Positions 1 to 6,532 of a stretch of DNA of 11,408 nucleotides are shown here, one piece after another (the first letter of the stretch is position 1; every line of letters starts with the position of its first letter). The notes under the pieces are model-generated. The model saw only the letters and a list, made by a program, of their open reading frames with translations. It did no database searches and had not been told where the DNA came from. The stretch spans positions 1-11,408 of the forward strand of contig JASLAA010000235.1 in assembly GCA_030147325.1 (NCBI GenBank). Reading direction: 5' to 3'. The position numbers and the translations under genes are program-made. This DNA is from Arthrobacter sp. Its GTDB lineage: Bacteria > Actinomycetota > Actinomycetes > Actinomycetales > Micrococcaceae.

Positions 1-258
1 CCTCCCCGCCGGCACCGCAGCGCAGTGCTAACCTTTCTCCGTCAGGCAGCGGACCCGGCAGCACATGCCGCCGCTGCCGATCGGGTCCTTCCGACCGGAT
101 CGACGGTTCGTCCTTCATTCCATGCCGGCAGCTCGGGGGTAGTGAGATCACCACGGTCACCGTCCGCGACAGCTGTCCGGACACCGTCGTTCCCGTGCGT
201 CGCCACGGAGGCGTGCAACGCCGTCGTGCGGTGGCCTGCCCGGCCTCCTCCCGGAATG
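1..258. other. Intergenic stretch without a supportable gene
   Basis: No reading frame here has family-like composition or a credible ribosome-binding site. The frame from position 2 runs nine codons and stops at TAA 29-31, so the last residues of a gene from outside the window may be present, but this is too short to identify. The frame of the downstream GGDEF-EAL gene is closed by TAG at 140-142, so that protein cannot extend far upstream. The hairpin at 78-102 and the promoter at 259-264 are the only signals I can point to. Confidence 0.6.
78..102 (+). terminator. Possible terminator hairpin upstream of the GGDEF-EAL gene
   Basis: CGATCGGGTC (78-87) and GACCGGATCG (93-102) can pair over 10 positions with one G/G mismatch around a 5-nt CTTCC loop. 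A T-rich stretch (about 105-120) follows. This looks like an intrinsic terminator for a plus-strand gene ending before or at the window edge; a TAA at 29-31 ends a short open frame that enters from position 2. The tail is not a clean T run, so the terminator role is inferred. Confidence 0.4.
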
Positions 259-272
259 TACGCTGGTCCCGA
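259..272 (+). promoter_or_regulatory. Predicted -10 element for a leaderless GGDEF-EAL transcript
   Basis: TACGCT at 259-264 fits the actinobacterial -10 pattern TANNNT. Seven nucleotides separate it from the ATG at 272, so transcription would begin at or one base before the start codon. There is no purine-rich ribosome-binding site in the preceding 20 bases, which supports a leaderless mRNA. No convincing -35 hexamer is visible 16-18 nt further upstream. Confidence 0.6.
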
Positions 273-1870
273 TGAGCGCTGAACAGAAGGACCCCCGGCT
301 TGCACTGCTGGTCGAGAGCATCGTCCGGCTGTCGCGGGGGGAACTCAGCAGCCGCATCGAGCCTTCGCGTGCCAGGGACGAGGTCGACGCCGTCATCACC
401 GGCGTGAACCTCCTCGCCGAGGAACTGGAACAGGTCTACGAGCAGTTCGAGAAGCGCGTCGAAAGCCGGACCGCCATGCTGCGGCAGGCACACCTCGACA
501 TGATGAAGATGGCCATGTCCGACGCCCTCACCGGACTCGCCAACCGGGTGGCGCTGATGGACGGCATCGAGGAAGCCCTGAGCCAGGCGTCCAACGGCGC
601 ACCTCCTCCAGCACTGCTGCTGCTGGACCTCGACAGCTTCAAGAACGTCAACGACCGGTTCGGACACGACGCAGGTGATCGCGTCCTGCAGGAAGTCGCC
701 GCGCGACTGAACAGCGTGGTCCGCGAGAGCGACCTGGTCGCCCGGCTGGGAGGCGACGAGTTCGCCATCCTCATCCCTGCGGCGACGATGGACGTCGCGA
801 TGCAGGTGGCACGCCGGGCCCTGGAGGTCCTCGGTGAGCAGATCCAGCTCGACTCGCTGTACGTCCACTCGCGCGCCAGCATCGGCGTCCGGCTGGGCAC
901 GCCTGACCAGACGGCAGAGGAACTACTGCTCGACGCCGATACCGCGATGTACGCCGCCAAGCGCGAGGGACGCAGCATCATCAAGGTCTTCGAGCCCGTC
1001 ATGCTGTACTCCCGACAGCTCCGCAGCCAGATGGCCACGGAACTGCGGGGTGCGATCAGCTCGGACGAGCTCGTGCTGCATTACCAGCCGGTCGTGGAAC
1101 TGGCCACCCACCGGATCCTCGGCGTCGAGGTGCTGGTCCGCTGGCAGCACCCCCTCCGGGGCCTCATCCCACCCGACACCTTCATCCCCCTGGCAGAGGA
1201 GATCGGCGTCATCCACGACCTCGATCGCTGGGTCATGGCCACGTCGCTCCGGCAGCTGGCCGCGTGGCGCCGGGACTTCCGCCTCGACGACGACTTCCAG
1301 CTGCGCGTCAACCTCTCCGCCGTCGAACTCAAGCAGCTCGACCTCGTGGACCATATCCGGTCCCTGCTGCGCGAGCTCGACCTCCCGGCACGCAACCTGG
1401 TGGTGGAGATCACCGAGACCGCGATCGTCACCCGCGGGGAGGTGGAGATGTATTCGCTGCTCAGCCTTCAGCAACTCGGCATCGGCATCGAGATCGACGA
1501 TTTCGGGACCGGGTATTCCTCCATCAGCTATCTGCGGGAGCTGCCCGTGAGCATGGTGAAGGTGGACCGCTCGCTCCTCGTCGAACTCAACTCGCGGCCG
1601 GGCCAGCTGGAGTTCGTGGCCGCGATCCTGCAGCTCATCCGCGCGGCGGGACTCGAGGCGGTGTTCGAGGGGATCGAGACCGGCGAGCAGGCGGACCAGC
1701 TCCGCGCTCTCGGCTGCGCCAGCGGCCAGGGCTACTTCTTCAGCAGGCCCCTGCCGACCGACGAAGCCTCCGCGCTTCTCGCTTCCACCCGCCACCTCCG
1801 GCCCCGGGGAGTCGTCGAACCTGAAGCGGCGCCGCCCATCGACCCTCCCCGATCGCCGTCCGTGGCGTAG
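272..1870 (+). CDS. Cytoplasmic GGDEF-EAL protein (diguanylate cyclase/c-di-GMP phosphodiesterase)
   Basis: This 532-residue protein should make and/or break cyclic di-GMP. Residues about 8-55 resemble a HAMP helix pair, followed by a short coiled coil (55-80), GGDEF (about 82-240) and EAL (about 255-500). The GGDEF motif is intact at 160-164, and the inhibitory I-site RxxD (RESD, 151-154) sits exactly five residues before it, predicting product inhibition of the cyclase. In the EAL domain the signature is EVL (286-288), a common variant that keeps the essential Glu286. Asn347, Glu379, Asp409-Asp410 in DDFGTG, Lys430, Glu466 and Gln486 are also present, so both activities look possible. No transmembrane segment or N-terminal sensor domain is visible, unusual for a HAMP-bearing protein. 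The start at 272 is the first ATG after an in-frame stop at 140-142 and matches a leaderless promoter. The last 25 residues are proline-rich and probably disordered. Confidence 0.95.
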   Translation: MSAEQKDPRLALLVESIVRLSRGELSSRIEPSRARDEVDAVITGVNLLAEELEQVYEQFEKRVESRTAMLRQAHLDMMKMAMSDALTGLANRVALMDGIEEALSQASNGAPPPALLLLDLDSFKNVNDRFGHDAGDRVLQEVAARLNSVVRESDLVARLGGDEFAILIPAATMDVAMQVARRALEVLGEQIQLDSLYVHSRASIGVRLGTPDQTAEELLLDADTAMYAAKREGRSIIKVFEPVMLYSRQLRSQMATELRGAISSDELVLHYQPVVELATHRILGVEVLVRWQHPLRGLIPPDTFIPLAEEIGVIHDLDRWVMATSLRQLAAWRRDFRLDDDFQLRVNLSAVELKQLDLVDHIRSLLRELDLPARNLVVEITETAIVTRGEVEMYSLLSLQQLGIGIEIDDFGTGYSSISYLRELPVSMVKVDRSLLVELNSRPGQLEFVAAILQLIRAAGLEAVFEGIETGEQADQLRALGCASGQGYFFSRPLPTDEASALLASTRHLRPRGVVEPEAAPPIDPPRSPSVA

Positions 1871-1915
1871 CCGGCGTCACCGCACAGTTTCGGATGTGTC
1901 CTACCGTCCCCGGTC

Positions 1916-1946
1916 CCGAGGGGCGGCAGGGCCGCCTGCCCCTCGG
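1916..1946. terminator. Strong bidirectional terminator hairpin between convergent genes
   Basis: CCGAGGGGC (1916-1924) pairs perfectly with GCCCCTCGG (1938-1946). A further three pairs (GGC with GCC) form inside after one bulged T, leaving a six-base loop. It lies between the stop of the plus-strand GGDEF-EAL gene (1870) and the stop of the minus-strand ilvE (1970), the expected place for a shared terminator. There is no T run on either side, which is usual for high-GC actinobacterial terminators. Confidence 0.75.
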
Positions 1947-1969
1947 TCGCCCGCTCGGCGCGTGGAGGA

Positions 1970-3076
1970 TCAGACGAGGCGCGTGAGCCAGCCGTGTGTG
2001 TCCTCGACCGCTCCGGTCTGGATCCCCAGCAGCTCGCTCCGGATCGACATGGTGACCTCGCCCGCCTGCGTATCGGCTGCGCCGTTGAACTCGTCCCCGT
2101 CGCGCAGCTGCCCGATCGGGGTGATGACCGCCGCCGTCCCACACGCGAAGACCTCCGTGATGTCGCCGCTCGCAACGCCGTCGCGCCATTCGTCCAGCGT
2201 GATCTTGCGCTCGCTGACGTCCAGGCCACGATCGCGTCCGAGCTGGATGATCGACGAGCGGGTGATGCCCTCGAGGATGGTGCCCGACAGCGCAGGCGTC
2301 ACGAGCGAACCGTCCCGGAAGACGAAGAAGACGTTCATGCCCCCGAGTTCCTCGACCGCGTTGTCGTTGAACTGGTCGAGGAACAGGACCTGCTTGCAGC
2401 CGTGAGCCTCCGCCTCGAGCTGCGCGGCGAGCGACGACGCGTAGTTGCCGCCGGCCTTCGCGGCGCCCGTTCCACCGCGACCCGCCCGCGCGTAGTTGCG
2501 CGAGACCCAGATGTTCACGGGCTTCACCTCGCCGCCGAAGTAGTTGCCGGCCGGCGAGGCGATCACGCGGTAGGACACCTCGCGCGCCGGCCGGACACCG
2601 AGGAACGCTTCGGTGGCGATCATGAACGGGCGGAGGTAGAGGCTTTCGCCCTCCCCCGATGGGATCCACTCCTGGTCCGCGTTCACGAGCTGCCGCAGGG
2701 ACTCGAGGAACAGGGCCTCGGGCAGCTGGGGCAGTGCGAGGCGGGCCGCCGAGCGGTTCAGGCGAGCAGCATTCGCCGTGGCGCGGAAGGTCCACACCGA
2801 TCCGTCCCCGTGGCGGTACGCCTTCATACCCTCGAAGATCTCCTGGCCGTAGTGCAGCACGGCGGCCGCCGGATCCAGGGCGATGGGACCGTACGGCTCG
2901 AGGCGAGCGTCGTGCCAGCCGCCGAGACCGGCGTCGTCCACGCGGAAATCCACGATCGCAGTGTGGTCCGTGAAGAAGTTGCCGAAACCAGGATCGGCGA
3001 GCACTGCCGCCCGCTGCTCGGACGATGCACGGTTCGTCGACAGGTGCTGGGCGAAGTGGATGTCCGTGGCAGTCAT
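1970..3076 (-). CDS. ilvE: Branched-chain amino acid aminotransferase
   Basis: This 368-residue enzyme belongs to fold-type IV PLP aminotransferases, the BCAT2-like branch. It catalyses the last step of leucine, isoleucine and valine synthesis by exchanging amino groups between glutamate and the branched 2-oxo acids. The conserved YGQEIFEGMKAYR block lies around residues 76-88. Lys207 in AAKAGGNYA is the expected PLP-binding lysine, followed by the LFLDQ and EELGGMNVFFVF blocks. Length is normal for the family and the C-terminus (DTHGWLTRLV) is complete. The start ATG (3074-3076) is preceded on the minus strand by GGAGG (3081-3085) with a 4-nt spacer, a good ribosome-binding site. The gene follows leuB by 98 nt on the same strand. 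I see no clear promoter of its own, so co-transcription with leuB is likely. Confidence 0.96.
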   Translation of the reverse strand: MTATDIHFAQHLSTNRASSEQRAAVLADPGFGNFFTDHTAIVDFRVDDAGLGGWHDARLEPYGPIALDPAAAVLHYGQEIFEGMKAYRHGDGSVWTFRATANAARLNRSAARLALPQLPEALFLESLRQLVNADQEWIPSGEGESLYLRPFMIATEAFLGVRPAREVSYRVIASPAGNYFGGEVKPVNIWVSRNYARAGRGGTGAAKAGGNYASSLAAQLEAEAHGCKQVLFLDQFNDNAVEELGGMNVFFVFRDGSLVTPALSGTILEGITRSSIIQLGRDRGLDVSERKITLDEWRDGVASGDITEVFACGTAAVITPIGQLRDGDEFNGAADTQAGEVTMSIRSELLGIQTGAVEDTHGWLTRLV

Positions 3077-3137
3077 GGTTCCTCCGGGCTGGAACGGACC
3101 CCTGGAGCGGCGAGGCCACCCCCGTCCGTCGGCGGGT

Positions 3138-3153
3138 CAGTGCCGCAGCACTG
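3138..3153 (-). other. Small perfect hairpin in the leuB-ilvE spacer
   Basis: CAGTGC (3138-3143) and GCACTG (3148-3153) form a perfect six-base stem with a four-base loop (UGCG on the minus-strand transcript). No T run follows, and a further possible stem of CCCG with CGGG lies just downstream on the transcript. It could be a partial terminator, an RNA processing or stability element between leuB and ilvE, or a chance hairpin. Confidence 0.45.
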
Positions 3154-3171
3154 GGTTAATGATGTGTAACC
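3154..3171. promoter_or_regulatory. Inverted repeat GGTTA-N8-TAACC after the leuB stop
   Basis: GGTTA (3154-3158) and TAACC (3167-3171) form a perfect 5-bp inverted repeat with an eight-base spacer, in the most A/T-rich part of the leuB-ilvE gap. It begins 3 nt past the leuB stop codon and directly abuts the hairpin at 3138-3153. Half-site and spacing resemble a dimeric regulator site, but no regulator can be named, and I cannot find a clear TANNNT promoter beside it. Confidence 0.35.
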
Positions 3172-3174
3172 ACC

Positions 3175-4227
3175 TTAGGACACCGCAGCTGCAATAGCAT
3201 CGCCGACGGCAGACGTGCTCCGGGCGCCGGAACGCCCTCCGATGTCCGCTTCCACGGCAGCCTCGATCCGCAGGGCGTGGGACTGCAGGCCGAGGTGGTG
3301 GAGGAGCAGGGCGGCGGACAGGATCGCCGCCGTCGGGTCCGCGACCTGCTTCCCGGCGATGTCCGGGGCCGACCCGTGGACCGGCTCGAACATCGACGGT
3401 GCGGTGCGATCCATGTTCAGGTTGGCCGACGCCGCGAGTCCGATGCCTCCGGACACGGCGGCGGCGAGGTCCGTGACGATGTCCCCGAAGAGGTTGTCGG
3501 TCACGATGACGTCGAAGCGGGAGGGATCGGTGACGAGGAAGATCATGGCGGCATCGACGTGGAGGTAGTCGTGGGTGACGTCGGGGAACTCGAGCGCCAC
3601 CGCGTCGACCGTCCGCTTCCACAGGTGGCCCGCGTACACGAGGACGTTGTGCTTGTGGACGAGCGTCAGTCTCCGCCGCCGCGCCCGGGCACGAGCGAAA
3701 GCATCCCGCACCACGCGCTCCACGCCGTGAGCGGTGTTCAGGGAGACCTCGGTGGCCACTTCGTGCGGGGTCCCTGCGCGCAGCGTCCCGCCGTTGCCCG
3801 TGTAGGGACCCTCGGTCCCCTCGCGGACCACCACGAAATCGATGGGCCCCGGTGTGGCGAGCGGGCTAGGGACACCGGGAAAAAGCCTGGACGGTCGGAG
3901 ATTGACGAAGTGGTCCAGGGAGAACCGGAGCTTGAGCAGGAACTCACGTTCGATCAGGCCCGAGGGGATCCGTGGGTCCCCCGGTGCCGCGCCGACGGCG
4001 CCGAACAGGATCGCGTCGTGCGTCCGCAGCTGCTCCAGCGTGGCGTCGGGCAGCGTCTCACCCGTCGCCAGCCAGTGCTCGGCGCCGAGCTCGTACTCGG
4101 TCAGCGCGAGGTCCACCTCGTTGCCGATCACGGCGCGCAGCACCTTCACGGCCTCGTTCGTCACTTCGGGCCCGATGCCGTCTCCCGGGATCACGGCGAG
4201 GTCTATGCGGCGCGGGGCATCAGTCAT
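3175..4227 (-). CDS. leuB: 3-isopropylmalate dehydrogenase
   Basis: This 350-residue enzyme oxidatively decarboxylates 3-isopropylmalate to 4-methyl-2-oxopentanoate using NAD+, the third dedicated step of leucine synthesis. The next gene, ilvE, can transaminate that product to leucine. The N-terminal AVIPGDGIGPEV block (11-22), VVREGTEGPYTG (132-143, the actinobacterial form of the substrate loop), VHKHNVL with Lys192, the metal-binding acidic region DNLFGDIVTD (244-253) and the coenzyme motif GSAPDIAGK (285-293) are all present. An in-frame ATG lies 22 codons upstream (4293). I chose ATG 4227 because the extra residues are not family-like and because a -10 element ends six bases before 4227. 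The gene is divergent from the sensor kinase across a 114-bp gap. Confidence 0.96.
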   Translation of the reverse strand: MTDAPRRIDLAVIPGDGIGPEVTNEAVKVLRAVIGNEVDLALTEYELGAEHWLATGETLPDATLEQLRTHDAILFGAVGAAPGDPRIPSGLIEREFLLKLRFSLDHFVNLRPSRLFPGVPSPLATPGPIDFVVVREGTEGPYTGNGGTLRAGTPHEVATEVSLNTAHGVERVVRDAFARARARRRRLTLVHKHNVLVYAGHLWKRTVDAVALEFPDVTHDYLHVDAAMIFLVTDPSRFDVIVTDNLFGDIVTDLAAAVSGGIGLAASANLNMDRTAPSMFEPVHGSAPDIAGKQVADPTAAILSAALLLHHLGLQSHALRIEAAVEADIGGRSGARSTSAVGDAIAAAVS

Positions 4228-4263
4228 GACTCCAGCGTAGGAAAGCCTCCGGACCCACGACAA
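4227..4263 (-). promoter_or_regulatory. Predicted leuB promoter, leaderless
   Basis: Read on the minus strand, TACGCT (4239-4234) matches TANNNT and is followed after six bases by the leuB ATG. TTGTCG (4263-4258) is a plausible -35 hexamer with an 18-nt spacer. GGAG occurs only two bases before the ATG, too close to act as a normal ribosome-binding site, so a leaderless transcript starting at the A of ATG is predicted. Confidence 0.65.
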
Positions 4264-4271
4264 TCGGTCCG
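4250..4271. promoter_or_regulatory. Operator-like inverted repeat over the leuB -35 region
   Basis: CGGACC (4250-4255) and GGTCCG (4266-4271) form a perfect 6-bp inverted repeat with a 10-bp spacer. The centres of the half-sites are about 16 bp apart, less than two helical turns. The spacer contains the predicted leuB -35 hexamer, so a bound dimer would block RNA polymerase. The regulator is unknown. Confidence 0.4.
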
Positions 4272-4327
4272 CAGGATGAGACGGCGGCTCCACCCTGGGT
4301 CGGATGTGCGGCGACGACCAGGCCCCC

Positions 4328-4342
4328 TAGAGTTGGGCTCCA
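4328..4342 (+). promoter_or_regulatory. Predicted -10 element for the sensor kinase gene, leaderless or nearly so
   Basis: TAGAGT (4328-4333) fits TANNNT and ends eight bases before the ATG at 4342. No purine-rich ribosome-binding site precedes the ATG. The -35 region is weak. The transcription start would fall within two bases of the start codon. Confidence 0.5.
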
Positions 4343-5547
4343 TGGACATTCACCTGCGGTTGGCCCGCTGGGTACGGGCGCACCCGGGGACCCTCGACTG
4401 TTGCCTCGCGGCAGTGATCTTCGTCTTCCTGGTACTTCCCTTCACCGGCGCCGGTGCCGTCGACTACGGGGTCGCCCTCGCCGTGTCCGCAGCCCTTGTC
4501 CTGCCCCTGATCTGGCGCCGGTCGCGTGTCACCCTCTCGGCGGGCATCATCGCGACGGTGTCCGTCCTGCAACTCGTCACCGGGATCGAACCCGTCCCCG
4601 CCCAGTTCGTCATCCTCATCACGCTGTACACCCTGGCGGCCTACGGGCCACGGTGGGCCAGCCTCGGGGGCCTCGGGCTCGCGATCGCCGGAGCCGCCAT
4701 CGGTCTCGTGCGGTTCGGGGACCTGATCGGCCTGAGCGGCACCGAATCGGTCCTCACCACGGTGCCGTTGTTCCTGATCCTGCTCTTCTTCGTCGAGTCC
4801 CTGGTCCTGCTCGCCTGGACCGTGGGCGATCTGGCGCGCTCCCGGCGCCTGACATACCAGGCCCTGGAGGACAGGACCCGACGCCTGGAGGTCGAACGCC
4901 AGCAGGAGCGTGACCTCGCGGCCGCCGACGAGCGAAGTCATATCGCCCGCGAGATGCACGACATCGTCGCCCACTCCCTCTCGGTGATCATCACGCAGGC
5001 CGACGGCGCCCGCTACGCGAGCGCACAGTCGCCCGAACTCGCTGTCAGGACGCTCGGGACGATAGCCGACACGGGACGCGGTTCGCTGCGCGAGATGCGC
5101 CGATTGCTGGGCGTGCTGCGCGGGGACGAGACGGCCTCCATGCGGCCGCTTCCGACGCTCGATGACATCGACGCGCTCATCCAGGCGGTCCGGCGGTCGG
5201 GCGTCCGAGTGGCGTGCCGTCGGATCGGCACCCCGCGTCGGGAGCTGCCGCTGGGTGCCGAGCTCACGGCGTACCGGGTCATCCAGGAGTCCCTGACCAA
5301 CGTGCTCAAGCACGCCGGTGCCGACACCTCGGCCGAGGTCTGCCTGGACTACGGTCCGCGCGGGCTGACGATCTCCGTCGACGACGACGGGCGCGGAGCC
5401 TCACCCGATCCCACCACCGCCGGCGCGGGCCAGGGCATCACCGGCATGACCGAGCGGGTGCGGCTGTACGACGGCGCCGTGACGGCCGCGCCGCGGACCG
5501 GCGGCGGGTACCGCGTCCAGGCCTTCATCCCGTATACGCAGGCCTGA
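4342..5547 (+). CDS. Membrane sensor histidine kinase, NarL/DesK-like (HisKA_3 family)
   Basis: This 401-residue kinase should autophosphorylate and pass phosphate to the regulator encoded next to it. The N-terminal third (about 20-162) is hydrophobic with five or six membrane segments and no large outer loop, so it may sense a membrane or lipid-linked signal. A charged helix (165-195) leads to the HisKA_3 dimerisation domain, with EMHDIVAHSLSVII placing the phospho-acceptor at His206. The ATPase domain has the N-box in VIQESLTNVLKHAG (Asn320), DDDGRG (347-352) and GQGITGM (363-369). The open frame extends far upstream, antisense to leuB, but that part is not protein-like. ATG 4342 is chosen because the membrane domain begins right after it and a -10 element precedes it. 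The signal is unknown; the adjacent exporter suggests envelope stress or a peptide/antibiotic. Confidence 0.93.
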   Translation: MDIHLRLARWVRAHPGTLDCCLAAVIFVFLVLPFTGAGAVDYGVALAVSAALVLPLIWRRSRVTLSAGIIATVSVLQLVTGIEPVPAQFVILITLYTLAAYGPRWASLGGLGLAIAGAAIGLVRFGDLIGLSGTESVLTTVPLFLILLFFVESLVLLAWTVGDLARSRRLTYQALEDRTRRLEVERQQERDLAAADERSHIAREMHDIVAHSLSVIITQADGARYASAQSPELAVRTLGTIADTGRGSLREMRRLLGVLRGDETASMRPLPTLDDIDALIQAVRRSGVRVACRRIGTPRRELPLGAELTAYRVIQESLTNVLKHAGADTSAEVCLDYGPRGLTISVDDDGRGASPDPTTAGAGQGITGMTERVRLYDGAVTAAPRTGGGYRVQAFIPYTQA

Positions 5548-5587
5548 CCGTGCCCGACGTTCCACGCACCGACCACCCGACGCATCC

Positions 5588-5606
5588 AGGAGGACCAGAC
5601 CCCGTG
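5588..5606 (+). promoter_or_regulatory. Ribosome-binding site that sets the response regulator start
   Basis: AGGAGGA (5588-5594) is a near-perfect Shine-Dalgarno sequence, nine bases before GTG 5604. An alternative in-frame GTG at 5550, two bases after the kinase stop, lacks such a site. This is why I place the start at 5604. Confidence 0.75.
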
Positions 5607-6401
5607 GCACCAGCCATCCGCACAGGATCGACCCGCACATCCGGACACCACGGCCGGTCGGATACCGCCGCGGTGGCCGACGACGCTCGCATCCCGGACG
5701 CCGACAGCGGGCCCATCCGGATCGCGATCGTCGACGATCAGCACCTCGTCCGGAGCGGCTTCGCGATGCTCATCAACTCCCAACCCGATCTCGAGGTCGT
5801 CTGCGAGGCCGCGAACGGTGAGGAAGCGGTCCGTGCGCTCGCGGTGACCCGGGCCGACGTCGTGATGATGGACGTCCGGATGCCGGGGATGGACGGCATC
5901 GAAGCCACCCGGCGGATCCTGGCCGACCAGGGACCCACGTCCGGTGGAAGCGACGGCGGTGGTCCGCGGATCGTGGTCCTGACCACCTTCGATCTCGACG
6001 AATACGCCCTCGCCGCCATCCATGCCGGCGCCAGTGGCTTCCTGCTCAAGGACGCGCCGCCCGAGGAACTGCTCGAGGCGATCAGGACGGTGCACCGGGG
6101 GGACGCCGTCATCGCCCCGTCCACGACGAGACGCCTGCTGGACCACGTGGCGCCCCTGCTTCGGCAACCCTCGCCGACCCAGAACGCCCACGCGGCCGCG
6201 GTGGCACGCCTGACGGCCCGCGAGCGCGAGGTCTTCGAACTCATCGCACTGGGACTCTCCAACCCGGAGATCGCCGCGAAGCTCTTCCTCTCCGAAGCGA
6301 CCGTCAAGACCCACGTCGGTCATATCCTCGCCAAGCTCGAAGCCCGGGACAGGGTCCAGGCCGTGGTGATCGCCTACGAGACGGGGATCGTCCGCCCCTG
6401 A
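5604..6401 (+). CDS. NarL/LuxR-family response regulator
   Basis: This 265-residue DNA-binding regulator is the likely partner of the kinase ending 56 nt upstream. The receiver domain (about 38-160) has the acidic pair Asp44-Asp45, phospho-acceptor Asp90 in VVMMDVRMPGMDG, Thr127-Thr128 and Lys149 in GFLLKD, so it should be fully competent. A LuxR-type helix-turn-helix follows (about 201-262), with LTAREREVFELIALGLSNPEIA and the recognition-helix segment SEATVKTHVGHILAKL. Two oddities are visible: a 37-residue disordered N-terminal tail rich in Thr, Gly and Asp before the first beta strand, and a Gly/Ser-rich insertion (110-120) between the third helix and fourth strand of the receiver. The tail depends on the chosen start; the GTG codon for residue 24 (5673) is possible but lacks a ribosome-binding site. 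The likely target is the ABC transporter promoter downstream. Confidence 0.94.
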   Translation: MAPAIRTGSTRTSGHHGRSDTAAVADDARIPDADSGPIRIAIVDDQHLVRSGFAMLINSQPDLEVVCEAANGEEAVRALAVTRADVVMMDVRMPGMDGIEATRRILADQGPTSGGSDGGGPRIVVLTTFDLDEYALAAIHAGASGFLLKDAPPEELLEAIRTVHRGDAVIAPSTTRRLLDHVAPLLRQPSPTQNAHAAAVARLTAREREVFELIALGLSNPEIAAKLFLSEATVKTHVGHILAKLEARDRVQAVVIAYETGIVRP

Positions 6402-6407
6402 CCACTC

Positions 6408-6426
6408 CGGACACGCCTGGCGTCCG
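6408..6426 (+). terminator. Weak hairpin after the response regulator stop
   Basis: CGGAC (6408-6412) and GTCCG (6422-6426) form a five-base stem with a nine-base loop, seven bases beyond the stop codon. There is no T run. It may partly terminate the kinase-regulator transcript before the transporter promoter, but the stem is short. Confidence 0.35.
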
Positions 6427-6448
6427 TGCCCGGATCAGCGGGTGGAGC

Positions 6449-6464
6449 TCATCCCCCGGTATGA
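6449..6464. promoter_or_regulatory. Candidate response-regulator operator, TCAT-N8-ATGA
   Basis: TCATCCCCCGGTATGA is an inverted repeat: TCAT and ATGA match perfectly, and the six-base arms (TCATCC versus the complement of GTATGA) differ at one position. Its centre is about 75 bp upstream of the predicted start of the transporter transcript. TCAT/ATGA half-sites at this spacing suit dimers of NarL/DesR-type regulators, so the adjacent regulator is the obvious candidate. The assignment is inference. Confidence 0.45.
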
Positions 6465-6519
6465 CGTGCCGCCGCGGAAGACAGGACCTGGTACCGATTC
6501 TCCGGCGGCGGGCCGTCCG

Positions 6520-6532
6520 TAGCGTGGAAGCA
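6520..6532 (+). promoter_or_regulatory. Predicted -10 element of the ABC transporter operon, leaderless
   Basis: TAGCGT (6520-6525) fits TANNNT and ends six bases before ATG 6532. The GGAAG between them is one base from the ATG, too close for a working ribosome-binding site. The -35 region is poor, as expected of a promoter that needs an activator. Confidence 0.6.

Noticed and set aside
1740..3119. Long minus-strand open frame of about 459 codons overlapping ilvE in another frame
   Set aside because: It is a shadow of ilvE. The product is Arg/Gly/Pro-rich without any family-like motif, as expected for off-frame reading of high-GC genes.
1994..3169. Plus-strand open frame of about 391 codons antisense to ilvE
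   Set aside because: Its composition is that of a complement of coding sequence, it has no motif, and ilvE on the other strand is unmistakable.
3156..3173. Tiny minus-strand frame GTG-GTT-ACA-CAT-CAT-TAA just after the leuB stop, considered as an attenuation leader peptide for ilvE
   Set aside because: It has one Val besides the start and no Leu or Ile run, its ribosome-binding site is too close, and no alternative terminator pair is evident.
4228..4293. ATG 4293 as the leuB start, adding 22 residues
   Set aside because: The added residues are not family-like, and the predicted leuB promoter lies inside the extension.
3277..4341. Upstream extension of the sensor kinase frame antisense to leuB, which would give a 756-residue protein
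   Set aside because: The extension mirrors leuB and has no domain. The membrane domain and a -10 element place the true start at 4342.
5550..5603. GTG 5550 as the response regulator start, two bases after the kinase stop
   Set aside because: It would add 18 more low-complexity residues and lacks a ribosome-binding site as good as AGGAGGA before GTG 5604.
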